Positions 25,066-33,365 of a stretch of 64,000 bases of DNA are shown piece after piece. Each line of letters starts with the position of its first letter. The first letter of the stretch is position 1. The position numbers and the translations under genes are program-made. The DNA lies in NCBI RefSeq assembly GCF_900091415.1, contig NZ_FMHU01000002.1:1178001-1242000 (forward strand). Reading direction: 5' to 3'. The notes below the pieces were generated by a model. The model saw nothing but the letters and a program-made list of their open reading frames with translations. It searched no databases and was not told where the DNA came from. The stretch comes from Micromonospora inyonensis (GTDB lineage: Bacteria; Actinomycetota; Actinomycetes; Mycobacteriales; Micromonosporaceae).

Positions 25066-26348
25066 GCGGCGAACGGCAGCGCTTCCACTGCGAGGCCGCG
25101 CTCGTGGAGGGACGCCTGGCCGAGAGGGTGCGGGTGGAGGCGGTGGACGGCGTCGTCGTCGAGCTCGTCGTGGGCGTACCGCCGCGGCCCGACGATGTCG
25201 TGCTCGGAACGGTCGTGCCGGGATTCGCGAATGCCCACTCCCATGCGTTCCATCGAGAGCTGCGCGGTTGTACGCACGCCGACGGAGGTGACTTCTGGCA
25301 GTGGCGGCACCGGATGTACGAGGTCGCCAACCGCCTGACCCCGGACAGCTACCACGTCGTCGCGGAACGGGTCTTCACGGAGATGCGCGACGCGGGTTAC
25401 ACGGCAGTCGGTGAGTTTCACTACCTGCACCACCAGCCCGGCGGAACGCCGTACGGCGGTCACGAGATGGAGCTGGCGCTGGTGGCGGCGGCGACCTCCG
25501 CCGGCATCCGGCTGGTACTCCTGGACACCTGCTACCTGTCGGGTGGCGTCAACGAGCCACTGGGCGCGGAGCAGCAGCGGTTCGGCGACGGGGACGCCCA
25601 TCGGTGGTTGGACCGCTGGCATCGTCTGCGCGACGCGCTGTCCGGACGAGGTGACGGGCTCGTCACCCTGGGTGCCGCCATCCACTCGGTCCGAGCCGTG
25701 TCGCGATACGACCTCTCCGTGATCGCCGACAGCCTCCCACAGAACGTGCCGCTGCACGCCCACGTCTCCGAGCAGCCTGCGGAGAACCGGGCATGCCTCG
25801 AGGCGCACGGCCTGACGCCGGTCGGGCTGCTCGCGGATCACGGGCTGGTGTCGTCGCGTTTCTCCGCCGTTCACGCGACGCACCTGACCACCGGCGACAT
25901 CGACCTGCTCGGAGACGCCGGCGCGACGATCGTGATGTGTCCCACGACCGAAGCCGATCTCGGCGACGGGATCGGCCCCGCCCCCGAGCTCCAGGGCGCG
26001 GGGGCACGCCTCGCCATCGGTTCGGACCAGCACGTGGTGATCGATCCGCTCGAGGAACTCAGCCGCTTGGAGCTCGACCAGCGCCTGCGGCTGCAACGGC
26101 GTGGGGTCTTCCCGCCGGACATGCTCTGGGCGGCGGGCACCGCCGGGGGGTACGGATCCCTCGGCCTGTCACGGAACCCTGGATCTCCCCCGGGACTGCG
26201 CGTGGGCGAGCACTGGGACGCGGTCGAGATCGACACGACGTCGGCGAGACTTCGAGGAGTCGACCCTTGGCAGATGCCACTCGCGGCACGTGCCTGCGAT
26301 GTGCGGGCGACCATCGTCGCCGGTCGGCTGACACGTCCCGGTCGCTGA
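25062..26348 (+). CDS. hutF: formimidoylglutamate deiminase
   Basis: Amidohydrolase-superfamily enzyme (428 aa) that converts N-formimino-L-glutamate to N-formyl-L-glutamate and ammonia. Metal and catalytic blocks are in order: FANAHSHAFHR (HxH, about residues 55-65), HAHVSEQPAEN (about 232), VHATHLT (about 268) and GSDQHVVIDPLEELS (about 320). All expected ligands are present, so it should be active. It is translationally coupled (ATGA) to the upstream M20 hydrolase, making a two-step module from formiminoglutamate to glutamate. An inverted-repeat region ends the transcript, facing hutD. Confidence 0.93.
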   Translation: MSGERQRFHCEAALVEGRLAERVRVEAVDGVVVELVVGVPPRPDDVVLGTVVPGFANAHSHAFHRELRGCTHADGGDFWQWRHRMYEVANRLTPDSYHVVAERVFTEMRDAGYTAVGEFHYLHHQPGGTPYGGHEMELALVAAATSAGIRLVLLDTCYLSGGVNEPLGAEQQRFGDGDAHRWLDRWHRLRDALSGRGDGLVTLGAAIHSVRAVSRYDLSVIADSLPQNVPLHAHVSEQPAENRACLEAHGLTPVGLLADHGLVSSRFSAVHATHLTTGDIDLLGDAGATIVMCPTTEADLGDGIGPAPELQGAGARLAIGSDQHVVIDPLEELSRLELDQRLRLQRRGVFPPDMLWAAGTAGGYGSLGLSRNPGSPPGLRVGEHWDAVEIDTTSARLRGVDPWQMPLAARACDVRATIVAGRLTRPGR

Positions 26349-26488
26349 GCCTGAATCCGTGGACCGACGCGCCACCGTCCGGATGCTGTCCGCGCCGGTG
26401 GCCGTCGTCCCGACAGGTCCACGTCGGCCACCTCGACGACTGCCCGCCGCGACGATCGATGAACCGAACCCGTCCACGGATTCAGGCT
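26348..26488. repeat. 17-bp inverted repeat enclosing alternative hairpins
   Basis: AGCCTGAATCCGTGGAC (26348-26364) and its exact reverse complement (26472-26488) enclose 107 bp. Inside, GCCACCG/CGGTGGC and GGTGGCCG/CGGCCACC are two hairpins that share the GGTGGC segment, so they exclude each other. The region lies between the convergent hutF and hutD ends. A bidirectional terminator is the simplest reading. Confidence 0.75.
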
Positions 26489-26492
26489 GAGG

Positions 26493-27116
26493 TCACCGAA
26501 CCGCGAGCCACCGCCGAACCCCTAGCCCGTCGAGTGCGGCCGACGGTCGCCAGACGTCGAACCTGCTGGTCCCACGGCCAGCGGTCAGGGCGATCACGAC
26601 GGCGGCCGTCGGGAACTCCCGCCATGGGGACCGGCAGGGTAGGAGTTCAGCCGGGTCGGGGTCGTCGACCTTGACCATGAGGTTGACGGCACGGCACGGC
26701 GTCGCCAGTCGGAGCAGCGTCGTCTCGGAGTCGCCGGCGAACGAGAACGGTGTGTCAGCGGCGATGCGGTGGGTCTCACCGTCCACCCGCAGCTCGACGG
26801 CCTTGTCCACCGGAACGAAGGTGCGCGTGACCCCCGGTAGGCGGGAGAACGGGCCTGGTCCGGTCAGGTCGGCGATGCTCAGTCGCCAGGCCGGCCGGCC
26901 GGGGGTCAGCCCCCGGCTCTCGTGGTAGGACACCACTTCGCGGGTGACACCTGCACCCGTCGCCCACGGGGTCGGCCGAAGCTGGCAGAAGCGGCGCAAC
27001 GGTGCGGGCACCCCGCCGTCACCGGGGGGCCCGCCCGTTGGGGCGTCTCCGGTCCCCTGACCGAGATCCCCGTCGACGTGACTGGCTCCGTGGCCAGCCG
27101 TCGAGTTCCGCGTCAC
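26493..27116 (-). CDS. hutD: HutD-family protein
   Basis: HutD proteins (cupin-like bicupin fold) accompany hut genes and modulate pathway flux; their biochemistry is not settled. This 207-aa version has the family core PWATGAGVTREVVSY, then WRLSIADLTGPGPFSRLPGV, TRTFVPVDK and a DTPFSFAGD segment. The first 40 residues are a Gly/Ala/Pro-rich extension with no family match, so a later start is possible. GTG 27116 overlaps the stop of the upstream hydrolase (GTGA), so it is translated in a BVMO-hydrolase-hutD operon, an unusual setting. Confidence 0.88.
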   Translation of the reverse strand: MTRNSTAGHGASHVDGDLGQGTGDAPTGGPPGDGGVPAPLRRFCQLRPTPWATGAGVTREVVSYHESRGLTPGRPAWRLSIADLTGPGPFSRLPGVTRTFVPVDKAVELRVDGETHRIAADTPFSFAGDSETTLLRLATPCRAVNLMVKVDDPDPAELLPCRSPWREFPTAAVVIALTAGRGTSRFDVWRPSAALDGLGVRRWLAVR

Positions 27117-27997
27117 CGATTCGTCCCGGGCGCGGCGTGGTCCTGCGCCGCGGCGTCACTCTCGAGCTCCTCCAGGATCGTGAGGAGGAGAGTCGCCGTC
27201 GCCTCGGGGTCGCTGATGTTGGGAGAGTGCTTCGCGTCGATCTCGTAGACCCGGCAGCTGGGTGCGTGCTCGGCGATCCTGTGCGCCCAGTCCGGCTCGA
27301 CAAGGTCGTCCTGGCGTCCGCTGACCAGTGCCAGTGGCGTCCGGACCGTTCGGAGGCTCTGCGGGTAGTCGTCGGGGGATCTCGGCACGCCCTCGAACGG
27401 GGTGGCGAGCCCGGCTGCGGCGACGGCTCGGTAGTGACCCGGGTTGCAGGCGTCACGTAGCCGGAGCTCGACGTGGTCGTCGATCGCCGGGAACTGCCCG
27501 GTGAGCAGGCGCACGACCCGCAGCATGTCCGCGTGGGAGCCGTCGAAGTGCGACAGCGCGGCCAACGCCTCCCTGGTGCGGTACGGGCCACCCGTTCCCG
27601 CGATCGACACGGCCGTCCGGACACGCCACGAGAACCAGGGCAGGGTCGCTGCCCGCAGCGCCATGGCGCCGCCGAAGGAGTTCCCGACGAGATGGGCGGG
27701 GTGGTCCTCCAGCCTGAGTGTGTCGAGTAGCGCCGCCACCTGGCGGAGTCGGAACTCGTACGGTGCCACGTCGAGCTGCACCATCTTGCTGGAGGACCCG
27801 TAGCCGTACAGGTCTGGCGCGATCACCTGGTAGCGCTCCGCCAGGGTGGGGATCACGTTGATCCAGCTGGCCTCGGCCGAACCACCCCATGCCCCGTCGT
27901 GCAGCAGCACCAGGGGAGGGGCGGAGGGGGAGCCCGCTGACAGGAAGCTCGTCACAAGCCCGCCGACGCTGATCTGGTCTCGTTTGATTGTCGACAT
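27113..27997 (-). CDS. alpha/beta hydrolase, meta-cleavage-product type
   Basis: A 294-aa hydrolase. Motifs: LLHDGAWGGSAEASW (oxyanion region, about residues 31-45), DLYGYGSS, nucleophile GNSFGGAMAL (Ser about 109), acid Asp in GRQDDLVEP and base His in DAKHSPNISDP. It lies 53 bp downstream of the BVMO gene and is coupled to hutD. A BVMO makes an ester or lactone; an adjacent esterase of this fold is the usual partner that opens it. ATG 27997 has GCAGGAG about 8 bp upstream. Confidence 0.88.
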   Translation of the reverse strand: MSTIKRDQISVGGLVTSFLSAGSPSAPPLVLLHDGAWGGSAEASWINVIPTLAERYQVIAPDLYGYGSSSKMVQLDVAPYEFRLRQVAALLDTLRLEDHPAHLVGNSFGGAMALRAATLPWFSWRVRTAVSIAGTGGPYRTREALAALSHFDGSHADMLRVVRLLTGQFPAIDDHVELRLRDACNPGHYRAVAAAGLATPFEGVPRSPDDYPQSLRTVRTPLALVSGRQDDLVEPDWAHRIAEHAPSCRVYEIDAKHSPNISDPEATATLLLTILEELESDAAAQDHAAPGTNR

Positions 27998-28050
27998 GTC
28001 GGTGTCTCCTGCCGAGTGCACAGTGCCAAGGGTCATCAGGGATCTGGTGT

Positions 28051-30036
28051 CTAGTCGAGGAAATCGTGGTCCGACTCGACGACCGACTCGGTGATGTCCC
28101 AGTACTCCACATTGGTGTAGGGCCAGATCTGGGACACCCGTCCGTGCCGGTTCTGATACCACGTGCTCACGTACGGCTGACCCCAGGCCATCCTCCGGTT
28201 GCCCTGGTCGACCCAGGCGACGAAGCGGTCGAGCGCTTCCCTGCGTACGTCGATCGCGGCCGCCCCCCGGCGAAGAACCTCGTGGATCGCTTTGAGCGAG
28301 TACTCGACCGCGCGCTCCAGCATGAAGTGCAGGCTGCCCGCGACGACGCCACCCACGTTGGGGCCGTAGATCAGGAAGAAGTTGGGGAACCCCGGGACCA
28401 TGACGCCGTTGTGGGCGCGTGCGTCACCGTCCCAGAAGTCGTGGATTTCCACACCGTTCCGTCCCAGGACCTCGACCTCGTCGAGATAGTCGGACGGCTT
28501 GAAGCCCGTCGCGTACACGACGACGTCCACCTCGTGCAGGAGACCGTCGTTGTCGACGATGCCGTCCTCGGTGAACCGCGCGATTCCGGAAGTCACGAGC
28601 GTCGTCTTCTCGGCGAGCAGCGCGGAGGCCCACACCTCGTTGTCCCGCAGCATGCGCTTCGCACCCGGTGGGTACGTGGGGACGACGTGCTGGAGGATTT
28701 CCGGGGCGTCCCGGAACTGGGCCTCCAGTCGGGCGACCAGGTACTCCCGCAGCTCCTGGTTCTTGGCCGAGACGCTGAGCGGCGCACCGGGCCAGTCCGC
28801 TTCCGCGGTGACGGTATGGGTCCGTCCGGGGATGCCCGTGAGGATCACCCAGAGGCGGTACCACTGCGCGTAGTGCGGAACCTTTCGCACGAGCCAGCTG
28901 AACGCGTCCGTCATCGGGTGGTGGTAGTTCGGTGCCGGCAGCATCCACGGCGCACTGCGCTGGAAGACGGTGAGAGCGTCCACATCCCCGACGATGGCCG
29001 GCACGATCTGGTAGGCGCTCGCACCGGTGCCGATGACGGCAACCCGCTTGCCCTTCAGGTCGACTGCGTGATCCCACTCCTGCGAGTGCATCGTCGTCCC
29101 ACGGAACAGGCTCTGGCCTTCGAACTCCGGGATGTTCGGCCTGTCGAGCTGGCCCAACGCGCTGACCACCGCCGCGAACCGGCGGACCTGCTCGCTGCCG
29201 TTCGGCCCACGGGTGGTCGCCTCCCAGACCCTGCCGTCGTCGTCCCAGCGCAGGCGAAGCAGTCTGGTCGAGAACTCGATCCGGTCGGTGATCAGGGCCC
29301 GCTCGGCCACGTCGCGAAGGTAGTCGAGGATCTCGCCGCCCCGCGCGAACTGGTGCGGCCAATCCCCACGCTGCGCGAACGAGTAGGAGTATCCGAAGGT
29401 GGGAGTGTCGAGACGGACGCCGGGATAGGTGTTCTTCGCCCACGTACCTCCCACGGACCCGTTGGCCTCGATCAGCGTGAACGGCACTTCCGCCTGGGCG
29501 AACCGGTGGGCGGCGGCGATCCCCGCGACACCTGCGCCGATGATGAGGGTGGGGAACGATCGTCCCTGCGCGACCTCTCCGAACGTCCAGGACGGCCGGC
29601 CGCCCTTGTCGGTTGCGAGGTCGAGCTCGTGGGTCAGCATCCGATACCACTCCTCTCGACCGCCGCTGAGGTAGTGGAAGATCTCCCGGACCGTCTCGTC
29701 CGGCAGCACGTCGACCGTGGTGATCTGCTTCTCGCGCAGGACGGTCAGTGCGGAGAAGGCGACGGCAGCAGCCTTCTCCTTCTGACTCTCCGACATCCCC
29801 CCGTGCGGATGCGGCTGCGTGTCCATCGGCGTCAGAGGTGGTTGGAGGTCCGTGTGCAGGATCGACGTGTCGCCGAGAGCTGCCGCCAGCGCAGCGAGCA
29901 GGACGGGCAGCTCCGAGCCGGCCGACACCTGCCTGAGGAACTCGTCGTCCTCGACGATCGCTTCGGACTGGGAGACCGGGTAGAGGTCGTCGAACCGATG
30001 GATCTCGTCAGCATCAGGTTCGGGAGTCGGTGTCAT
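28051..30036 (-). CDS. Baeyer-Villiger monooxygenase, HAPMO-like
   Basis: Flavin monooxygenase (661 aa) that inserts oxygen next to a carbonyl using NADPH and O2. FAD motif TLIIGAGVAGIAAA (about residues 148-161), BVMO fingerprint FRGTTMHSQEW (about 294-304), NADPH motif VAVIGTGASAYQIVP and YATGFKPSDY. The N-terminal extension of about 140 residues (AALAAALGDTSILHTDL, LTPMDT) resembles 4-hydroxyacetophenone monooxygenase. ATG 30036 is chosen; the in-frame extension to 30126 would run through the promoter. It heads a BVMO-hydrolase-hutD operon. BVMOs are not part of known histidine degradation, so its presence is a strong hint of a different or extended substrate. Confidence 0.93.
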   Translation of the reverse strand: MTPTPEPDADEIHRFDDLYPVSQSEAIVEDDEFLRQVSAGSELPVLLAALAAALGDTSILHTDLQPPLTPMDTQPHPHGGMSESQKEKAAAVAFSALTVLREKQITTVDVLPDETVREIFHYLSGGREEWYRMLTHELDLATDKGGRPSWTFGEVAQGRSFPTLIIGAGVAGIAAAHRFAQAEVPFTLIEANGSVGGTWAKNTYPGVRLDTPTFGYSYSFAQRGDWPHQFARGGEILDYLRDVAERALITDRIEFSTRLLRLRWDDDGRVWEATTRGPNGSEQVRRFAAVVSALGQLDRPNIPEFEGQSLFRGTTMHSQEWDHAVDLKGKRVAVIGTGASAYQIVPAIVGDVDALTVFQRSAPWMLPAPNYHHPMTDAFSWLVRKVPHYAQWYRLWVILTGIPGRTHTVTAEADWPGAPLSVSAKNQELREYLVARLEAQFRDAPEILQHVVPTYPPGAKRMLRDNEVWASALLAEKTTLVTSGIARFTEDGIVDNDGLLHEVDVVVYATGFKPSDYLDEVEVLGRNGVEIHDFWDGDARAHNGVMVPGFPNFFLIYGPNVGGVVAGSLHFMLERAVEYSLKAIHEVLRRGAAAIDVRREALDRFVAWVDQGNRRMAWGQPYVSTWYQNRHGRVSQIWPYTNVEYWDITESVVESDHDFLD

Positions 30037-30249
30037 TCGGGTTGCTACCCCCCTCGTCTGTGGGTCTGGCGAGCGGACGCCAGCGCCGGCTGCGCAGTGT
30101 CGGAGCTGGGCTTTTCCCGCTCGCATAATACTATGCTAGCGACGCGATCTCGCATAGAGTTGTGCCGGGCCCGGGTTGACGGCCGGCCGCGACGCCGGCC
30201 GCACCGCGGCCGACGCGGATCCGTCCCCCACGAGAGCGAGGAAGATCAA
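30037..30249. promoter_or_regulatory. divergent promoter region between BVMO and SnoaL operons
   Basis: Contains an AT-rich patch in otherwise GC-rich DNA with a dyad GCATA-ATAC-TATGC (30123-30136). CGCATA repeats at 30151-30156, 29 bp from the first copy. The patch likely holds -10 elements and an operator for both directions. Confidence 0.55.
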
Positions 30250-30651
30250 GTGAGCGTTTCGGCTGACGTCGTCAAGGCATGGCTGGAGGAGTTCGGGCGG
30301 GTATGGCGCGAAGGCGACGTGGAGGGGGCGGCGGCCATCATGACCGAGGACGCCAGCTACCGGAACAGTCCCTTCCTGGAGCAGCCGTACGTCGGTCACG
30401 ACGCCATCGCGGGGTTCTGGGAGGCCGCGCTCGTCGGCGTCTCCGATGTCGACTTCCGCTACGGAACGCCGGTGATCGAGGGTGACCGGGTGGGTGTCGA
30501 ATGGTGGTGCAACCTCCGCTCGGGCGGGGAGGACTACACCCTGGCGGGCAACTTCCTGCTGACCTTCGCCGGGGAGAGGGTTGCCGACCTGCGCGAGTCG
30601 TTCGTCAAGCAGAAGGGTGCTCTTGCGCCGCACGCTGGCTGGGGTCTCTGA
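30250..30651 (+). CDS. SnoaL-like (NTF2 fold) protein
   Basis: A 133-aa NTF2-fold protein: AWLEEFGRVWREGDVEGAAA, the EDASYRNSPF segment and YVGHDAIAGFW are typical of SnoaL-like proteins acting as isomerases, hydratases or small-molecule binders. GTG 30250 follows a GAGGAAG site; frame upstream of it is non-coding. It is the first gene of an operon with the DAO oxidase, hutI and SDR, divergent from the BVMO. The precise reaction cannot be told from sequence. Confidence 0.8.
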   Translation: MSVSADVVKAWLEEFGRVWREGDVEGAAAIMTEDASYRNSPFLEQPYVGHDAIAGFWEAALVGVSDVDFRYGTPVIEGDRVGVEWWCNLRSGGEDYTLAGNFLLTFAGERVADLRESFVKQKGALAPHAGWGL

Positions 30652-30704
30652 GGCTCCGCCGCCAACGATCGTCCAGCGCCGCGTCGAGCCAGATGTGAGG
30701 GAGC

Positions 30705-32009
30705 ATGGGTACCGAGGTAGAGAACCGCGCTGACGTGCTGATCATCGGGGCGGGGGTGATCGGCGCCAGTGCCGCCTTCGCGCTGGCCAAGGCGGGCCAC
30801 GACGTGCTCGTGGTCGATCGCAACCGCGGGGTCGGAGACGGTTCGACCGGGTCGTCGGCAGGCATCATCCGCGTCCACGCGAGCGACGCGCAGAGCTCGG
30901 CGCTCGCTGCCGACGCCCTGGCGGTCTGGAACAACTGGCGTGACTTCCTCGGGGCCGACAGCACCGAGGAGGTCACGCGTTTCGTACGGTGCGGCTCGCT
31001 GATCCTCGATGCCGGGAACGGGTTCGTCGACCGAGCCGCAGCGGCGATGAGGGCCGCCGAGGTCTCGTTCGAGGAGTGGTCGCTGGACGAGATGAGCGAT
31101 CACTTCCCGTACTTCGACTTCCACCGGTTCGGACCGCCCCGGCCGGTGGACGACGACGAGTTCTGGTCGGATCCGACAGAGTTGCTGCCTGGCGCTCTCT
31201 ACACCCCGCAGTCGGGGTACGTCGGTGACCCGACCCTCGCGGCAGTCAATCTGATGCACGCGGCCCAGCGAGAAGGTGCCCGCCTGCGGCGTTCGGCCAC
31301 CGTCGCGCGGATCGATCTCGAGGGCGCCCGCGCCGTGGGAGCAACGCTGGCCGATGGGAGCAGGTTGCGAGCGGACGCGGTTCTCGTCGCCGCCGGCCCG
31401 CACAGCGATTCACTTGTCAGTGCAATCGGCGGAACCTCCGACTTCCGGGTCCGAACCCGGCGGATCCGGGAGGAACTGCTCCACGTGCCTGCGCCTGCGG
31501 GGCTGGACCTCGCGCTGCAAGGGGTACACCTCGTGGACGGCGACCTCAACATCAACTTCCGTCCGGAGCTGGGCAACGCGTTCCTCGGTGGCAGTAACGG
31601 TGATCTCGTCGAGGAGCAGACGGTCGTCGAGGACCCCGACGAGTTCGACCCGCTGACGACGGCCGACGTCTGGGAACGCACGACTCTGCGGCTGGCCCGG
31701 CGCGTCCCGGCACTGGGCATCCCGCGTGCGCGAACCGGCGTCGTCGGGCTGTACGACGCGGCGGAGGACTGGCTGCCAATCTACGACCGGACCTGCTTCG
31801 ACGGGCTGTTCGTCGCGATGGCGACCTCCGGCACACAGTTCAAGACGGCGCCGATCGTGGGTGAGCTACTTCGCCATGTCGTCGAGACAGCGCTGGACGG
31901 CCGCGACCACACCGCGGAACCCTTCGTCGCTCCCACCAGCGGGCGCAGCTATTCGACCGCGCAGTTCTCCCGGCTGCGTGATCCGCACAAGGGCCAGCTT
32001 CGGGGATGA
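30705..32009 (+). CDS. DAO-family FAD oxidoreductase
   Basis: A 434-aa FAD enzyme of the D-amino-acid oxidase/sarcosine oxidase beta family. FAD motif VLIIGAGVIGASAAFALAKA (about residues 11-30), ribose-binding Asp in VVDRN, GSSAGIIR and the C-terminal GLFVAMATSGTQFKTAP. Such enzymes oxidise C-N bonds of secondary or primary amines (N-demethylation or deamination). It is placed 13 bp before hutI, so it should act in the same pathway, perhaps removing an N-substituent from the side chain or ring. ATG 30705 has GAGGGAG upstream. Confidence 0.88.
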   Translation: MGTEVENRADVLIIGAGVIGASAAFALAKAGHDVLVVDRNRGVGDGSTGSSAGIIRVHASDAQSSALAADALAVWNNWRDFLGADSTEEVTRFVRCGSLILDAGNGFVDRAAAAMRAAEVSFEEWSLDEMSDHFPYFDFHRFGPPRPVDDDEFWSDPTELLPGALYTPQSGYVGDPTLAAVNLMHAAQREGARLRRSATVARIDLEGARAVGATLADGSRLRADAVLVAAGPHSDSLVSAIGGTSDFRVRTRRIREELLHVPAPAGLDLALQGVHLVDGDLNINFRPELGNAFLGGSNGDLVEEQTVVEDPDEFDPLTTADVWERTTLRLARRVPALGIPRARTGVVGLYDAAEDWLPIYDRTCFDGLFVAMATSGTQFKTAPIVGELLRHVVETALDGRDHTAEPFVAPTSGRSYSTAQFSRLRDPHKGQLRG

Positions 32010-32022
32010 GGGGCCGGCGAGC

Positions 32023-33270
32023 ATGTGGGACGACCAGAGGCACCAGGACGTGAACGAGCCACCGGAAGCCGTCGTCATCGACGGCATCGCAGAGTTGACC
32101 ACGAACGACGAGGCCAACGGCGGGCGGATCCGTGACGCGGCGCTGGTCGTCGAAGGAGATCGGATCGCGTGGGTCGGGCCGTCCCGTGCGGCGCCCCCCG
32201 CCGACCGGAGGGTGGACCTGGCCGGCCGGGCCGTGCTCCCGGGCTGGGTCGATTCCCACACCCACATGGTCTTCGCCGGGGACCGCACTGCGGAGTTCGA
32301 GGCGAGGATGGCCGGCGAGCCGTACGCGGCGGGCGGTATCAACGTGACGGTCCAGGCCACGCGGGCGGCGAGCGAGGCGGATCTCGAGGCGAACATCGAG
32401 CGGCTCGTAGCGGAGGCGCGCCGTGGCGGGACGACGACGATCGAGACGAAGACCGGGTACGGCCTGACCCTGACCGACGAGGTACGGGCAGCTCGCCTGG
32501 CCGGTCGGTACGTGGACGCGGTGACGTTCCTCGGCGCCCACGTCGTGCCTGCGGGCGCCGACCCGGACGAGTACGTCGCGCTCGTCGCTGGTCCGATGCT
32601 CGACGCCGTCGCTCCCTTCGTGGCGGCGGTGGATGTCTTCTGCGAGGTCGGTGCCTTCGACGAGGCGGCGACGCGGCGGATCCTCGACGTGGCCAGGGCG
32701 CGGGGAATGGCGCGTCGCCTGCACGGCAACCAGCTCGGGCACGGGCCGGGGGCGCAGCTCGCGGTCGAGTACGGCGCCCTCAGCGTGGATCACCTCGGCT
32801 TCCTGACCGACGACGACGTCGCGGCCCTGGCCTCCTCCTGGGCGGGCGCGAGGCGAGGGACGGTCGCGACCGTTCTTCCGGCCTGCGACCTCTCCACACG
32901 GATGCCGCTCGCGCCTGCCCGACGCCTCCTGGACGCCGGCGCGGTCGTCGCGATCGCCTCGAACTGCAACCCCGGGACGTCCTTCACCACCTCGATGGCG
33001 TTCTCCGTCGCCACCGCCGTGCTGCAGATGGGTCTCACCGTGCAGGAGGCGGTCCGCGCGGCGACCTTGGGAGGGGCGATCGCGTTGGGGATGGACGAGG
33101 AGGGGTGGCTCGATCCCCGGGGCGCGGCGCAGCCGGCCGTCGGGGTGGTCGGTCCTGGCCGGCGGGCGGATTTCCAGGTGCTGGACGCCCCCTCGGTCAC
33201 CCACCTCGCCTACCGTCCCGGCGTCCCGCTCACGAGCGCCGTGTGGCGGTCCGGCATCCGCGAGGTCTGA
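32023..33270 (+). CDS. hutI: imidazolonepropionase-like amidohydrolase with altered metal site
   Basis: HutI opens 4-imidazolone-5-propionate to N-formimino-L-glutamate. This 415-aa protein has the HxH pair in DSHTHMVFAGDR (about residues 75-86), TKTGYGLTL, HGNQLGHGPG, DHLGFLTD and SNCNPGTSFTTSM. In canonical HutI the last block reads (S/T)D.NPG, and that Asp binds the metal and activates water (Asp324 in B. subtilis); here the codon is AAC, Asn. The other family blocks are preserved, including LAYRPGVPLTSAVWRSG at the end. ATG 32023 gives the family start. It may act on a modified substrate or be weakly active. Confidence 0.85.
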   Translation: MWDDQRHQDVNEPPEAVVIDGIAELTTNDEANGGRIRDAALVVEGDRIAWVGPSRAAPPADRRVDLAGRAVLPGWVDSHTHMVFAGDRTAEFEARMAGEPYAAGGINVTVQATRAASEADLEANIERLVAEARRGGTTTIETKTGYGLTLTDEVRAARLAGRYVDAVTFLGAHVVPAGADPDEYVALVAGPMLDAVAPFVAAVDVFCEVGAFDEAATRRILDVARARGMARRLHGNQLGHGPGAQLAVEYGALSVDHLGFLTDDDVAALASSWAGARRGTVATVLPACDLSTRMPLAPARRLLDAGAVVAIASNCNPGTSFTTSMAFSVATAVLQMGLTVQEAVRAATLGGAIALGMDEEGWLDPRGAAQPAVGVVGPGRRADFQVLDAPSVTHLAYRPGVPLTSAVWRSGIREV

Positions 33271-33365
33271 CGTCCCGCCCGCCGAGACACTTCTGCTCCC
33301 GCCTGCGGCCCATCGCCGTCGCGGGGGCCACCGAACATCCACACCCCACTCTGATCGGAGACATC

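Noticed and set aside
27988..30651. Open plus-strand frame of 887 codons over the BVMO and hydrolase genes
   Set aside because: Antisense to two genes with clear motifs; only its last 133 codons (SnoaL-like, from 30250) have coding features and a ribosome site.
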